Origin: Conexivisphaera sp046536535
GTDB taxonomy: Archaea; Thermoproteota; Nitrososphaeria; Conexivisphaerales; Conexivisphaeraceae
Assembly (NCBI GenBank): GCA_046536535.1
Contig: JAWDMO010000001.1
Location: 5,154 to 69,153, forward strand
DNA: 64,000 nt
Direction: 5' to 3'
In this document: in pieces, positions 1-7,975 of the stretch
Layout of the letters: each line of letters starts with the position of its first letter
How positions within the stretch are numbered: position 1 is the stretch's first letter
Translations under genes and position numbers: made by a program
Notes under the pieces: model-generated
Database searches by the model: none
What the model saw: only the letters and a program-made list of their open reading frames with translations
Told to the model about the DNA's origin: nothing

Positions 1-1700
1 TGATCCTCCGACACCTCGTACCTGAGCCTCGGCAGGAGCGCCGCCACCTTTGATGCGCGCACGTCATCGATCCTCGCGCCCTTCTCCAAGACGTCGAGCG
101 CCCTGTTGTAGAATTCGACGAACAACCTCAGCAGCGCGACCTGCTTCTTGGGGCTCGCATAGCTATCCACCGGATCGTATGCGTTCTGCTGCAGGAACCC
201 GAGCTTTATGAGCCTGGCCACGTCCAGCACGAGCTTCTCCTCGTCCGGGAGCGCCTCGGGCCCCAGCAGCCTCACGATGTCCTTCAGAGCGTCCTCCCGC
301 TGCAGGACCTCGTATGCCCTGTCGCGCAGGTATCTCCACTCCTTGTCCACGTTTTCCTCCCACCAGCTCTGCACGGAGTCCAGATAACCGGAATAGCTCA
401 GTATCCAGTTTATAGCCGGATAATGCCTGGAATACGCCAGGCCTGTGTCGAGCGCCCAGAATACCCTGACGAACCTCAGCGTGTGCGTGGTCACAGGCTC
501 CGTGAAGTCGGCGCCGGGCGGCGATATTGCCCCCGCCAAGGTGACGGAGCCCACGCGTTTGGGCGATCCCAGGACCTCGACCCTGCCCGCCCTCTCGTAG
601 AACTCGGCCAGCCTGGACGCGAGATACGAGGGGAAACCCTCCTCGGCCGGCATCTCCTCCAGCCTGCCGCTTATCTCCCTCAGCGCCTCCGCCCACCGGC
701 TCGTGGAGTCAGCGACCATGAGCACGTCGTATCCCATGTCCCTGTAATACTCGGCTATTGTCACACCGGTGTATATGCTGGCCTCCCTGGCGGCGACCGG
801 CATGTTGCTCGTGTTGGCTATTAGCACGGTCCTCTCCATCAGCGGTCTCCCGGAGTACGGATCCTTCAGCTCGGGGAACTTCACGAGCACCTCCGTCATC
901 TCGTTGCCCCTTTCGCCGCAGCCCACGTGTATCACGACCTTGGCGTCGGCCCACGAGGACAACTGGTGCAGCGTCACGGTTTTGCCGGTGCCGAAGCCGC
1001 CCGGGATGGCGGCGGTCCCTCCCTTTGCGAGCGGGAAAAACGTGTCGAGCACCCTCTGCCCGGTCGCCAGCGGAACGTTGGGCGGCAGCCTTGCCGTGTA
1101 CGGCCTCTTCTGTCTGACGGGCCAGTAATGATAAAGCATCAGATCCTGTCTGCCCTGTTTGCCCTCCACCGTGACTATCGGGTGCTCGAGGTCGTAATCC
1201 CCCTCCGGCTCGGCGGAGATCACCTTCGACGGTGGAAGGTTCGGAGGCGAAAGCACGCGGTTTTCCAGTATCGGGGTCTCCTGCACTGTCCCGAGTATCC
1301 AGCCGCCGCCTATTTCATCGCCCTGCTTGACGTTCGGAACGTAGTGCCACTTCCTGTCCATGGATATGTTGGAGACGGATACCCCCCTCTTTATGAAAGA
1401 CCCGACCATGCCGGCTATCTCGTTGAGCGGCCTCTGAAGGCCATCGAATATGCTCCCTATCACCCCGGGCCCCAGCGCCACCGAGAGCGGACGGCCGGTC
1501 CTCTCGACCGGCTCGCCGGGCCTTATATTGCTCGTAGATTCGTAAACCTGTACGAATGCCACGTCTCCCTCCAGCTTTATTACCTCACCGATCAGCTTGT
1601 CCTCGCCGACCCTCACGACCTCATACATGCTGGCGCCCGACATGTTGTCGGCCTTTATCGCGGGGCCGCTGACCCATGTTATCCTGCCCTGTGACGACAT
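1..1700 (-). CDS. atpA: A-type ATP synthase catalytic subunit A (3' end outside window)
   Basis: The frame reads from an ATG at 1700 down through base 1 with no stop, giving about 566 residues; the family is near 590, so only the last 20-30 residues are missing. Seen: an N-terminal beta-barrel (1-75), the A-specific insertion (about 110-200), a P-loop GGFGTGKT at residues 234-241, and GCGERGNEM and SRWAEALREISGRL motifs typical of the catalytic subunit. It binds ATP in the cytoplasmic A1 head and couples synthesis or hydrolysis to the ion-driven rotor. It starts 5 bases after the subunit E stop, so it belongs to the F-E-A transcription unit; subunit B would be expected just left of the window. 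Confidence 0.97.
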   Translation of the reverse strand, partial: MSSQGRITWVSGPAIKADNMSGASMYEVVRVGEDKLIGEVIKLEGDVAFVQVYESTSNIRPGEPVERTGRPLSVALGPGVIGSIFDGLQRPLNEIAGMVGSFIKRGVSVSNISMDRKWHYVPNVKQGDEIGGGWILGTVQETPILENRVLSPPNLPPSKVISAEPEGDYDLEHPIVTVEGKQGRQDLMLYHYWPVRQKRPYTARLPPNVPLATGQRVLDTFFPLAKGGTAAIPGGFGTGKTVTLHQLSSWADAKVVIHVGCGERGNEMTEVLVKFPELKDPYSGRPLMERTVLIANTSNMPVAAREASIYTGVTIAEYYRDMGYDVLMVADSTSRWAEALREISGRLEEMPAEEGFPSYLASRLAEFYERAGRVEVLGSPKRVGSVTLAGAISPPGADFTEPVTTHTLRFVRVFWALDTGLAYSRHYPAINWILSYSGYLDSVQSWWEENVDKEWRYLRDRAYEVLQREDALKDIVRLLGPEALPDEEKLVLDVARLIKLGFLQQNAYDPVDSYASPKKQVALLRLFVEFYNRALDVLEKGARIDDVRASKVAALLPRLRYEVSED

Positions 1701-1704
1701 GGAA

Positions 1705-2319
1705 CTAACCCCCCTTGATCTCCTCGAATATAGCGCCCTTAATAGTTTCCTGATAGCGCGCCAGCCTCGCCTCGAACGTGTTATCGTAGGACACCCTCCC
1801 GTCGGCGCTCTCCACAACGAGGCCGCCGATCGAGTCCACCGCGTCCTCCGACAGCCTGAACGAGATGCCCTTGAAGCGCTTGCCTTTGGAGATTCTGGCG
1901 AGCAGCTTCTTCACGACGGCGGCGTCCGGCTTGGCCGGTTTCACGACGAGATCCGCGGAGCCTATCGCCTGCGACGCCTCGTGAAGCAGCGCCTCCAGGA
2001 TTTTCTCGTATTTTGCATCGCGCTCCATGGACGATATGGCCCGCATCGCCTCCTTCACTATGTCGCCGGATTTCTCGTCGAGCAGCTTCAGCAGCTCGCC
2101 CCTCGCCTTTATCTCGGCCATGCCGAGCAGCCTCGACCTTATCCCCTCGGCCCTCATGGAATAAACGCGCCGGAGGTCGTCCAGCTCCTTCAGCGTCTCC
2201 TCCTCATGTTTGCGCACCCGCTCGAGCGCCTCCGACTCCGACGATTCGAGCATCTCGTCCAGCTTCTTCATCTCGAGCTCCACGACATCGTCCACGACCT
2301 TGACGCCGGAGGAACTCAT
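1705..2319 (-). CDS. atpE: A-type ATP synthase subunit E (peripheral stalk)
   Basis: 204 residues. The N-terminal half (about 15-110) is a long charged helix rich in Glu, Lys and Arg, and the C-terminal half is a mixed alpha/beta domain ending in RYQETIKGAIFEEIKGG. That is the standard layout of subunit E, which pairs with subunit H/G to form the stator stalk joining A1 to subunit I. Its ATG overlaps the stop of subunit F by four bases, and subunit A follows directly, which implies translational coupling. No odd residues or truncation seen. Confidence 0.93.
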   Translation of the reverse strand: MSSSGVKVVDDVVELEMKKLDEMLESSESEALERVRKHEEETLKELDDLRRVYSMRAEGIRSRLLGMAEIKARGELLKLLDEKSGDIVKEAMRAISSMERDAKYEKILEALLHEASQAIGSADLVVKPAKPDAAVVKKLLARISKGKRFKGISFRLSEDAVDSIGGLVVESADGRVSYDNTFEARLARYQETIKGAIFEEIKGG

Positions 2320-2612
2320 GCGCTCATCATCCCCTTGATCATCTCCATGTAATCCATCTCCTTAGGTTCCCCGCCCGGGGATGGCAGCTCGTATATGAGC
2401 GGCACCGCGTACTTGCCCTTTATCAGCGCGAGGTCCTGGCTTATCTGGGATGCCAGGTTATCGCTGAGAAGCACCAGGCCCACGCCCCCGGTATCTATTA
2501 TGCGCCTCAACGCGTCCAGCATGTCGCGGGAGCCGGATACCTCCACGCCCTCGGCTCCGATGAGCCTGAACGCGTTCACGAATATCTTGTCGCCTATAGC
2601 GACAACCCTCAC
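2316..2612 (-). CDS. atpF: A-type ATP synthase subunit F (central stalk)
   Basis: About 98 residues from a GTG at 2612; an ATG at 2633 would add seven residues (MGCLGHR) that the family lacks. The product then begins MRVVAIGDK, matching the usual MKIxVIGDxD start of subunit F, followed by GFRLxG-like NAFRLIGAEG and a Rossmann-like small domain. Subunit F sits on the rotor and helps regulate it. The shorter start is also favoured because an AT-rich box (2634-2651) then lies at the leaderless distance. First gene of the F-E-A unit, divergent from subunit I. Confidence 0.9.
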   Translation of the reverse strand: MRVVAIGDKIFVNAFRLIGAEGVEVSGSRDMLDALRRIIDTGGVGLVLLSDNLASQISQDLALIKGKYAVPLIYELPSPGGEPKEMDYMEMIKGMMSA

Positions 2613-2633
2613 GCGGTGCCCCAAGCAACCCAT

Positions 2634-2651
2634 CTATAAAAAAGTTAAAAT
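2634..2651. promoter_or_regulatory. AT-rich divergent promoter between atpF and atpI
   Basis: An 18-bp A/T tract (TATAAAAAAGTTAAAATC) is the only promoter-like sequence between the two divergent genes. Its left part is about 28 bases before the atpF GTG at 2612 and its right part about 29 bases before the atpI ATG at 2676. Both genes can be leaderless only if the shorter starts are used, which supports those starts. Inference from spacing. Confidence 0.5.
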
Positions 2652-2675
2652 CTAGGCATGGACGCGGCGCACCGT

Positions 2676-4703
2676 ATGCCGGTTGAGCGGAGCCAGCGCG
2701 TGGTCTTGGCGGCAAGCAGGGAAAGGCTCGATCAGTTCCTCTCCGACCTGATGTCGTTTGAATACTTCCATTTCGCTGAGGAAAGCCAGGAATTTCTGGA
2801 TTACGCGCTGGCGCAAAGGGTTGATGAACTCTACTCGCGCCTCCTTTCGCTGGCCGACAGGCTGCATCTGAAGAAGGATGTAGGTGTGATGGATTCCTTC
2901 AGGGAAGGCTATCCCGCGAGCAAGAGGATGGTCGTGGAGGCGGCGGATGTCGCGGGCCTCATAGGGGAGCTGGAAGCCCGCGAGGAGGCGGCCGCCGGGG
3001 AGCTCAGGACCCTGCTTGATAAGCTCGACCAGGCCAACAAGCGCGCGGAATCCCTCGAGAGGCTGAGGGTCGCCGTGAGCGCCTTCTCGGGGCTCACCAT
3101 CGACGTGGGGTCGCTCGTCGGCGTGAGGAGGTTCTACATGGAGCCGTTCGTCGCCGACAGGAGCGACCTGGAGGAGATCGTCAGGAGCGTCGGCGACAAG
3201 GGGATCATATACAGCGAGCCGCTGGACTCCAGGAATGTGCTGTGCGTTGTGGTGGCGCTCAGGGAGGATCGGGATTACGTGGAGCGCGCGGTGAGGGCAT
3301 TTGAGGTCTCGTATCTGAGGTTGCCGGAGGGCTATCCCAGCGCGCCCAGCCAGGCATATGAGAGGATAGTGAAGGAGCTGGAGGGGGCCAGAGGGGAAGT
3401 GAAGGAGCTGGAGGAGAAGGTGAAGGAGCTAGCCAGCGATAAGGGGAGGGAACTGGAGGAGCTTCTGGAGGGGGCCGAGCTCGCCAGGTCGCAGACGGCG
3501 CGCATGAGGTCCAGCAACCTGAAGAGGGTTGCGATAATCGAGGGTTACGTGCCCTCCGATATGCTGGGTAAATTCGTGGAGAAATTCAGCGGTTACTTCA
3601 TAGGGATTGAGGAGCCCACGGGGGAGGAGCCCGGCCTCTTCAGGAACAACAGGTATAGCGGCAACTACGAGCTGATAACCCTGCAACAGGGGCCGCCATC
3701 CAGCAAGGAGGTGGATCCCACCACAATAATATCGTTCGTCTTCCCGGCGTTCTTCGGCTTCATGTTCGGCGACCTGGGACACGGGATACTGCTGATGATA
3801 CTGGGGTTGATCCTCAGGATCAGGGGATACGAGAGCCTCAGGAGATGGGGCAACCTGATAATCTCGTTTGGGGTCGGCGCGGCGATCATGGGAGTGCTGG
3901 ACGGCGAGGTGTTCGGCCGCGAGCTGTGGAGCATCGTGCACGTGAGCAGCGTGTACGGAATACCGCTCCCCATAATACCCGCGCACGACATAGTCACGGT
4001 GAACAGCGCGTACGTAGTGGATCTCCTGCTGGTGCTCGCGCTGCTCATAGGAGTGGGCCACATACTGTCGGCATACACGCTGAGCTTCTACCAGGAGGCC
4101 AGGGGGCGCGGCGTCAGGAAGGCCGCCATTGAGAAGATCCCGGTGTACGCCTTCTACATAGCCGCGCTATTCTGGGGCTACGCGTTCATAGAGTCCGGGT
4201 ACAGCTTCAGCGCCGTCATGGGACCGGTTATGACGCCCCTCGGCGTGACGACCGGGACAATAAGCAAGGTGACGCTCCCCATAGTGTTGGCGGCGTCCAT
4301 CGGGATGATAGTCACAAAGGCGCTCGAGAGCAACTATATGGAGAGCGTCATAGACTGGCTGGTGAACGTTATAGAGATAATATCAAATTCAATAAGTTAT
4401 CTGAGGCTCGCGGTCCTCCTTATGGTCCACATTGCGCTTCTTTACATCATAAACATGTTCTATCCGACGGGGGTCACCGGGGTCATGGCGGCCGTAGGCT
4501 ATACGGGCTGGATACTGGGTAATCTGGGGGTCGCGGCGCTGGAGGGATTGATGGTGTACATACAGGACATAAGGCTCCACGCGTATGAGTGGTTCATAAG
4601 GTTCTACGAGGGCAAGGGCAGGCTGTTCCAGCCCCTATCGATGAGGGGTAAGAGGATCGAACTGAGGTTGACCGCCGCCGACATTTCCACACCTTCGCGG
4701 TAG
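2676..4703 (+). CDS. atpI: A-type ATP synthase subunit I (a subunit, membrane stator)
   Basis: 675 residues from the ATG at 2676; an upstream in-frame ATG at 2658 adds six residues. The N-terminal cytoplasmic half (about 1-330) has two coiled coils (near 90-130 and 230-280) and the C-terminal half carries seven or eight membrane segments. FVFPAFFGFMFGDLGHG marks the first membrane hairpin, and ISYLRLAVLLM holds the conserved Arg that faces the rotor proteolipid. It forms the proton (or sodium) path and anchors the stalks. It is the only ATPase gene on the plus strand, flanked by minus-strand blocks on both sides. No proteolipid gene is seen nearby. Confidence 0.95.
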   Translation: MPVERSQRVVLAASRERLDQFLSDLMSFEYFHFAEESQEFLDYALAQRVDELYSRLLSLADRLHLKKDVGVMDSFREGYPASKRMVVEAADVAGLIGELEAREEAAAGELRTLLDKLDQANKRAESLERLRVAVSAFSGLTIDVGSLVGVRRFYMEPFVADRSDLEEIVRSVGDKGIIYSEPLDSRNVLCVVVALREDRDYVERAVRAFEVSYLRLPEGYPSAPSQAYERIVKELEGARGEVKELEEKVKELASDKGRELEELLEGAELARSQTARMRSSNLKRVAIIEGYVPSDMLGKFVEKFSGYFIGIEEPTGEEPGLFRNNRYSGNYELITLQQGPPSSKEVDPTTIISFVFPAFFGFMFGDLGHGILLMILGLILRIRGYESLRRWGNLIISFGVGAAIMGVLDGEVFGRELWSIVHVSSVYGIPLPIIPAHDIVTVNSAYVVDLLLVLALLIGVGHILSAYTLSFYQEARGRGVRKAAIEKIPVYAFYIAALFWGYAFIESGYSFSAVMGPVMTPLGVTTGTISKVTLPIVLAASIGMIVTKALESNYMESVIDWLVNVIEIISNSISYLRLAVLLMVHIALLYIINMFYPTGVTGVMAAVGYTGWILGNLGVAALEGLMVYIQDIRLHAYEWFIRFYEGKGRLFQPLSMRGKRIELRLTAADISTPSR

Positions 4704-4711
4704 ATTCGAAA

Positions 4712-4741
4712 CTAATCCCGGGCAATTCCGGTTTGGATTAG
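4712..4741. terminator. Inverted repeat between convergent atpI and atpC
   Basis: CTAATCC (4712-4718) pairs perfectly with GGATTAG (4735-4741) around a 16-base loop, in the 134-bp gap between two converging genes. Position suggests an RNA 3'-end structure serving one or both transcripts; archaeal termination relies more on U-tracts, which are weak here, so the role is uncertain. The rest of the gap holds nothing recognisable. Confidence 0.4.
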
Positions 4742-4837
4742 GTGCGTAATTATCTTACATTAAATCGCTGCGGACGGCGTACCCGCACAGACGATCAGGA
4801 GTTTGTGTAGAACTTGGAAAAACGTTCGTCGCGATTA

Positions 4838-5887
4838 TCACGTCGGGAACCTCAGTAGGCCGTAGATCTCGTCCTTGGGCACCCTGTTCTCTATCCCGAA
4901 GGCGATGGCCGACAGGTTCCTCACCTCGTTCTCCACCAAGAACACGAGCGCAGCCAGCACGGGGCACTCCATAGCGGCGGCCGCCCAAGCGCCCTCCGCC
5001 AAGTGAAGCCTGAACGACGCCACGGAGCCCACGACTGCCTCAGCGGCCTCTCCCTGCAGATGCTCGCCGTAGGGCGTCCTCCTGAGGAGGTCCGCGTAGG
5101 ATGGCGGCTGGGCCGCCTCGGATATCAGTCTCCTCAGGGGATCGGGCGATAGGTACAGGTTACCCCGCGATATCAGGAGCTGGGCGGCCTGCGAAGCCGG
5201 CAGGCCTATCGTCTGATACCTGAGCGCTAGCCCCAGATTATACTCGTCTACCATGGAAAGGACCAACCGGCCCATGTAGGTATCCTCATCCTCGCCGCTC
5301 TTTATTGCTATATCTGCTATATTCTCGACGGTAAATCTATCGATAACTATATCAAATGAGGCGGGATCGCCGGTCGATTCATATATCTTGAGCCCCTCCT
5401 GGGCTACGTCGTAGTACTCGGTGCCCGATAGTCCCATGACGGCGCCGCCGAGGTCCTTCGCCGCCGCGGCCCTCACTATGAGGTCCCTCCTCCCGAGACT
5501 CTCCTCCGCCCGCATGTAGAGGCCTTCCAGTATCCGCTCGTACTGCTGCCCCACGGCCTTTCCCCTTAACACGGCCTTCACGTCCCACGATATGTACCGG
5601 TTAAACATGACATCCAGCACGCCCTCGCATGAATATATGCGCATCAGGCGATAATGAAGGCCTATCAGGCTGCCCATTAATGTCTTTTCGAACTCCTTTG
5701 CCCCGGTTATCTTCTCGCTTCCTATATCGACACCGTACCGCGTGGCCCTGAGCCTCTCGGCCAACTCCTCGACACTAGTGAACCCCACGGCGAGCTTGAA
5801 GAACGTCTTGTCGAGGAGCGTTCCCCTCACGAAATACGCCTTGGTTATCGCATATACATCATCCTCGTACTCCGTCAGCCCGGGCAA
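4838..5887 (-). CDS. atpC: A-type ATP synthase subunit C (d-type socket)
   Basis: 349 residues, close to the family size. It is an all-helical protein with the repeated three-domain layout of subunit C/d: YAVTKxxFVRGxLL-like YAITKAYFVRGTLLDK near the start, then repeats including LEGLYMRAEESLGRRD and the C-terminal RLHLAEGAWAA and NEVRNLSAIAFGIENR. This protein is the socket that joins the central stalk to the membrane ring. It follows subunit H by three bases on the same strand and converges with atpI. Confidence 0.92.
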   Translation of the reverse strand: MPGLTEYEDDVYAITKAYFVRGTLLDKTFFKLAVGFTSVEELAERLRATRYGVDIGSEKITGAKEFEKTLMGSLIGLHYRLMRIYSCEGVLDVMFNRYISWDVKAVLRGKAVGQQYERILEGLYMRAEESLGRRDLIVRAAAAKDLGGAVMGLSGTEYYDVAQEGLKIYESTGDPASFDIVIDRFTVENIADIAIKSGEDEDTYMGRLVLSMVDEYNLGLALRYQTIGLPASQAAQLLISRGNLYLSPDPLRRLISEAAQPPSYADLLRRTPYGEHLQGEAAEAVVGSVASFRLHLAEGAWAAAAMECPVLAALVFLVENEVRNLSAIAFGIENRVPKDEIYGLLRFPT

Positions 5888-5890
5888 GTA

Positions 5891-6259
5891 TCAATCCTCT
5901 CCATTCGGGAGCAGAATTTTCAGCGCGCGCTGGATCAAATCTTCCTTCTTCTCCTCGAACGACCTCCCGACGGCCCTCAACTTCTCCTCCTCAGTCCTCA
6001 TTATCTCCTCAGCCCTCGCGGTTGCTTCATCCTCGATGGCCTTCAGCTCATCCTCTCCCTTCGCGCGCGCGGCGTCCAGAAGCCTGCCTCTGGCCTCCGC
6101 GGACAGTTTATCGGCCTGATCGAGCAAATGCCTGCCCCACGACCTCGTCTCAGCCTCCAGCTTATCCAGCTCCCCGTCGAGATCGGAGAAAGTCCTGATG
6201 GCCCTCTCGACGACCTTAGGCTCGCGCGCCCCCACGATTTCGCCGGAGACGTTCGTCAA
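5891..6259 (-). CDS. atpH: A-type ATP synthase subunit H/G (peripheral stalk coiled coil)
   Basis: 122 residues, almost entirely one amphipathic helix with heptad-like spacing (residues 15-115), rich in Glu, Lys, Arg and Ala. This is what the small stator subunit H (AhaH/NtpF) looks like; it pairs with subunit E. The assignment rests on length, coiled-coil character and its position three bases before subunit C, since such coiled coils carry few diagnostic residues. First gene of the H-C unit. Confidence 0.8.
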   Translation of the reverse strand: MTNVSGEIVGAREPKVVERAIRTFSDLDGELDKLEAETRSWGRHLLDQADKLSAEARGRLLDAARAKGEDELKAIEDEATARAEEIMRTEEEKLRAVGRSFEEKKEDLIQRALKILLPNGED

Positions 6260-6275
6260 TAAATAGTTATCCTCG

Positions 6276-6415
6276 GTGAACTGCCCACATCCGAACGCGG
6301 GTTTCTCGACTTTAGCATCGTCACATCCCGCATCCGGAGCATTCTTGCGGCATCTCCCGCTGGACCTCCCCGCCCTCCATGCGGCGCGCGAACGGACTCC
6401 TATTGTATCTTAGGG
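6276..6415 (-). mobile_element. Possible decayed tnpB 3' end (weak)
   Basis: A GTGAACT-C-CC sequence at 6276 resembles the right end of the better-preserved tnpB remnants at 29988 and 51311, and ACTCCTATTG near 6392 recurs near 17590 at the opposite edge of another remnant. No reading frame survives. The stretch from 6416 to 6582 contains nothing else I can name. Confidence 0.3.
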
Positions 6416-6607
6416 GGCTTCCTCGGCCGGATCTCCCTCCTCTTTCCTTCCCTCAGGAACGCCTCAAACACTCGTCACAGTGGAGTTTCACGCCCGACAG
6501 TTTAGTTCTATGTAGGCATGGGTAGATATGCGGTAGGTATACATTTGCATACCCATCGTACAAGTAATGGAGCCGGGTTCACCGAATAATGAATAATATC
6601 ATACAGA

Positions 6608-6710
6608 CCTCCTCACGGGTTCATCGGGTGACCTACGGCCCGTCGGGAGGTGTACCCGTCCACCGGCGTGGACAGGAAATTCTAGTCCACAGCTCGCGCC
6701 GGTGGGGAAC
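6608..6710 (+). ncRNA. Candidate structured RNA, two strong stem-loops
   Basis: Two hairpins stand side by side in a 500-bp region without a gene. The first pairs CCTCC+ACGGG (6608-6619) with CCCGT+GGAGG (6639-6650). The second pairs CCACCGGCG (6660-6668) with CGCCGGTGG (6697-6705) and continues inside with GTGGAC (6668-6673) against GTCCAC (6685-6690). An AT-rich stretch at 6583-6600 could be its promoter. It does not look like 5S, SRP or RNase P RNA. Strand is assumed from the AT-rich box; it could also be transposon-end structure. Confidence 0.4.
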
Positions 6711-6778
6711 CCCCTCCATCGCGGGAGCCATGAAATTGTATTTTCGTGTAAAGCGTCACGCGTGGATTTCGAGTGTGA

Positions 6779-6853
6779 TGGGCCCGGTGGGATTCGAACC
6801 CACGTCTTCAGGCTTCGAAGGCCTGTGCCCTCTCCAAGCTAGGCTACGGGCCC
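6779..6853 (-). tRNA. tRNA-Arg (anticodon TCG)
   Basis: On the minus strand a full 75-nt cloverleaf: acceptor GGGCCCG/CGGGCCC, anticodon stem CAGGC/GCCTG around loop CTTCGAA (anticodon TCG), T arm GTGGG-TTCGAAT-CCCAC, discriminator A. CCA is not encoded and there is no intron. A TATA-like TGTATATC lies upstream at about 6861-6870 on the minus strand. Confidence 0.97.
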
Positions 6854-7043
6854 CCTCATGATATACAGAGGGCTGAATTATTCTTAGCGCTGCATGACAG
6901 CCTCCGGCTAGCCTGGCCGACCTCGTATCATTCTGAAAGGTGCTGGGTTCCCTCGTTCCTCCAAACCCATTCATTATGATATACTTCGTCCATGAGTCAA
7001 CTTTTGGCGATGCAAGCGAACCCTACGCGCGGCTTCGACCCAC

Positions 7044-7087
7044 CGACTTGCTCTCCTCGCTAAAGCCCGGAGCTTTCTTGCTCATAA
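7044..7087 (+). repeat. Short copy of an IS 3' end
   Basis: CTCCTCGCTAAAGCCCGGAGCTTTCTTGCTCAT matches, with few changes, the 3' ends of the repeats at 9574-9606 and 63762-63800 and of the IS6-like fragment at 56678. Read in frame they give SLKxGAFLL, the C-terminus of the fragment's transposase. The remaining bases between tRNA-Arg and psmA (6854-7193) hold no gene. Confidence 0.5.
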
Positions 7088-7193
7088 ATATGTAAACATG
7101 CCCGCGCACCTCGGGCATCCCCTGTTAGCTTCCGCGAGCGATCCACCCTCAAGGATTTCCCGTGCATGGATAGGGCTCGTCCCCGCGCGCAAT

Positions 7194-7913
7194 CTACTCC
7201 TTTATCTTCTCCAAGTATGATTTTATCTCATCCAAGCCGATACGGCGCATGCGCCTAGTTTTCGCGTCAACGACCGCCATTTTAACGCTGCGCGGATCCA
7301 GGATCTTGTGCTCCTCGGTCCTGCTGGCGCCCTTCAGTATCATTAATATTGCGTTTTCAATATTCATAGATTCGTTATAGCTTTCCTCAAAGTACTCGTT
7401 CAGCTGATCGCTCCCCCCACCTATGGCTATCGCGCTGTAGCCCAGGTACGTCCCGCTCGGATCCGTCGTGAAGACGCTGGGTCCGTCCCTGTCGACTCCC
7501 GCCATTATCAGCGACACGCCAAAGGGCCTCACGCCCGCATACTGCGTATACTGCTGCGCGAGATCCCCGAGCCTCTTGGCTAGCGTAGCGACCGTTATCG
7601 GCTCATCGTAGAGTATTCTGTGATTCTGGGCAGTAACCCTCGCGTTGTCGATGAGGATCCTCGCGTCCGGTACGTAGCCGGCGGCCACCGCCCCAACGTG
7701 ATCGTCCACCTGAAATAGCTTCTGGCTCAGGGATACATCCTGGAGTTTCCTCAGTCTCTCCTCCGCGAAAAGGACAACGCCGTCAACCGCCTTGGCGCCC
7801 GCGGCCAGTGTCCCCCTCCTTACGGTTTCTATCGCATATTCGACCTGGTAAAGTCTACCGTCGGGTGAGAATATCGTAAGCGCCCTATCATATCCAGCTG
7901 AGGGTGCAAACAT
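7194..7913 (-). CDS. psmA: Proteasome subunit alpha
   Basis: 239 residues, full length. The alpha-type signature GYDRALTIFSPDGRLYQVEY spans residues 7-26; this N-terminal helix gates the 20S barrel. RPFGVSLIMAG and DPSGTYLGYSAIAIGGGSD are the conserved core strands, and a charged C-terminal helix ends EKIKE. Alpha subunits form the outer rings and dock the ATPase or other activators. psmA commonly sits beside the exosome genes in archaea; here it is near them but inverted and separated by mtnA and repeats. Divergent from mtnA through a shared TATA-like box. Confidence 0.97.
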   Translation of the reverse strand: MFAPSAGYDRALTIFSPDGRLYQVEYAIETVRRGTLAAGAKAVDGVVLFAEERLRKLQDVSLSQKLFQVDDHVGAVAAGYVPDARILIDNARVTAQNHRILYDEPITVATLAKRLGDLAQQYTQYAGVRPFGVSLIMAGVDRDGPSVFTTDPSGTYLGYSAIAIGGGSDQLNEYFEESYNESMNIENAILMILKGASRTEEHKILDPRSVKMAVVDAKTRRMRRIGLDEIKSYLEKIKE

Positions 7914-7940
7914 GTCCTGAGCGACTCTATGAACCCCGAA

Positions 7941-7950
7941 TCTTTAAAAG
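7941..7950. promoter_or_regulatory. Symmetric TATA box shared by psmA and mtnA
   Basis: The palindromic core TTTAAA (7942-7947) is centred 31 bases from the psmA ATG (7913) and 31 bases from the TTG at 7976. That is the distance expected for leaderless archaeal transcripts on both sides. One palindromic box can bind TBP in either direction. Confidence 0.55.
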
Positions 7951-7975
7951 GCTTTACTCGGTCCCGGGCCCGGAT

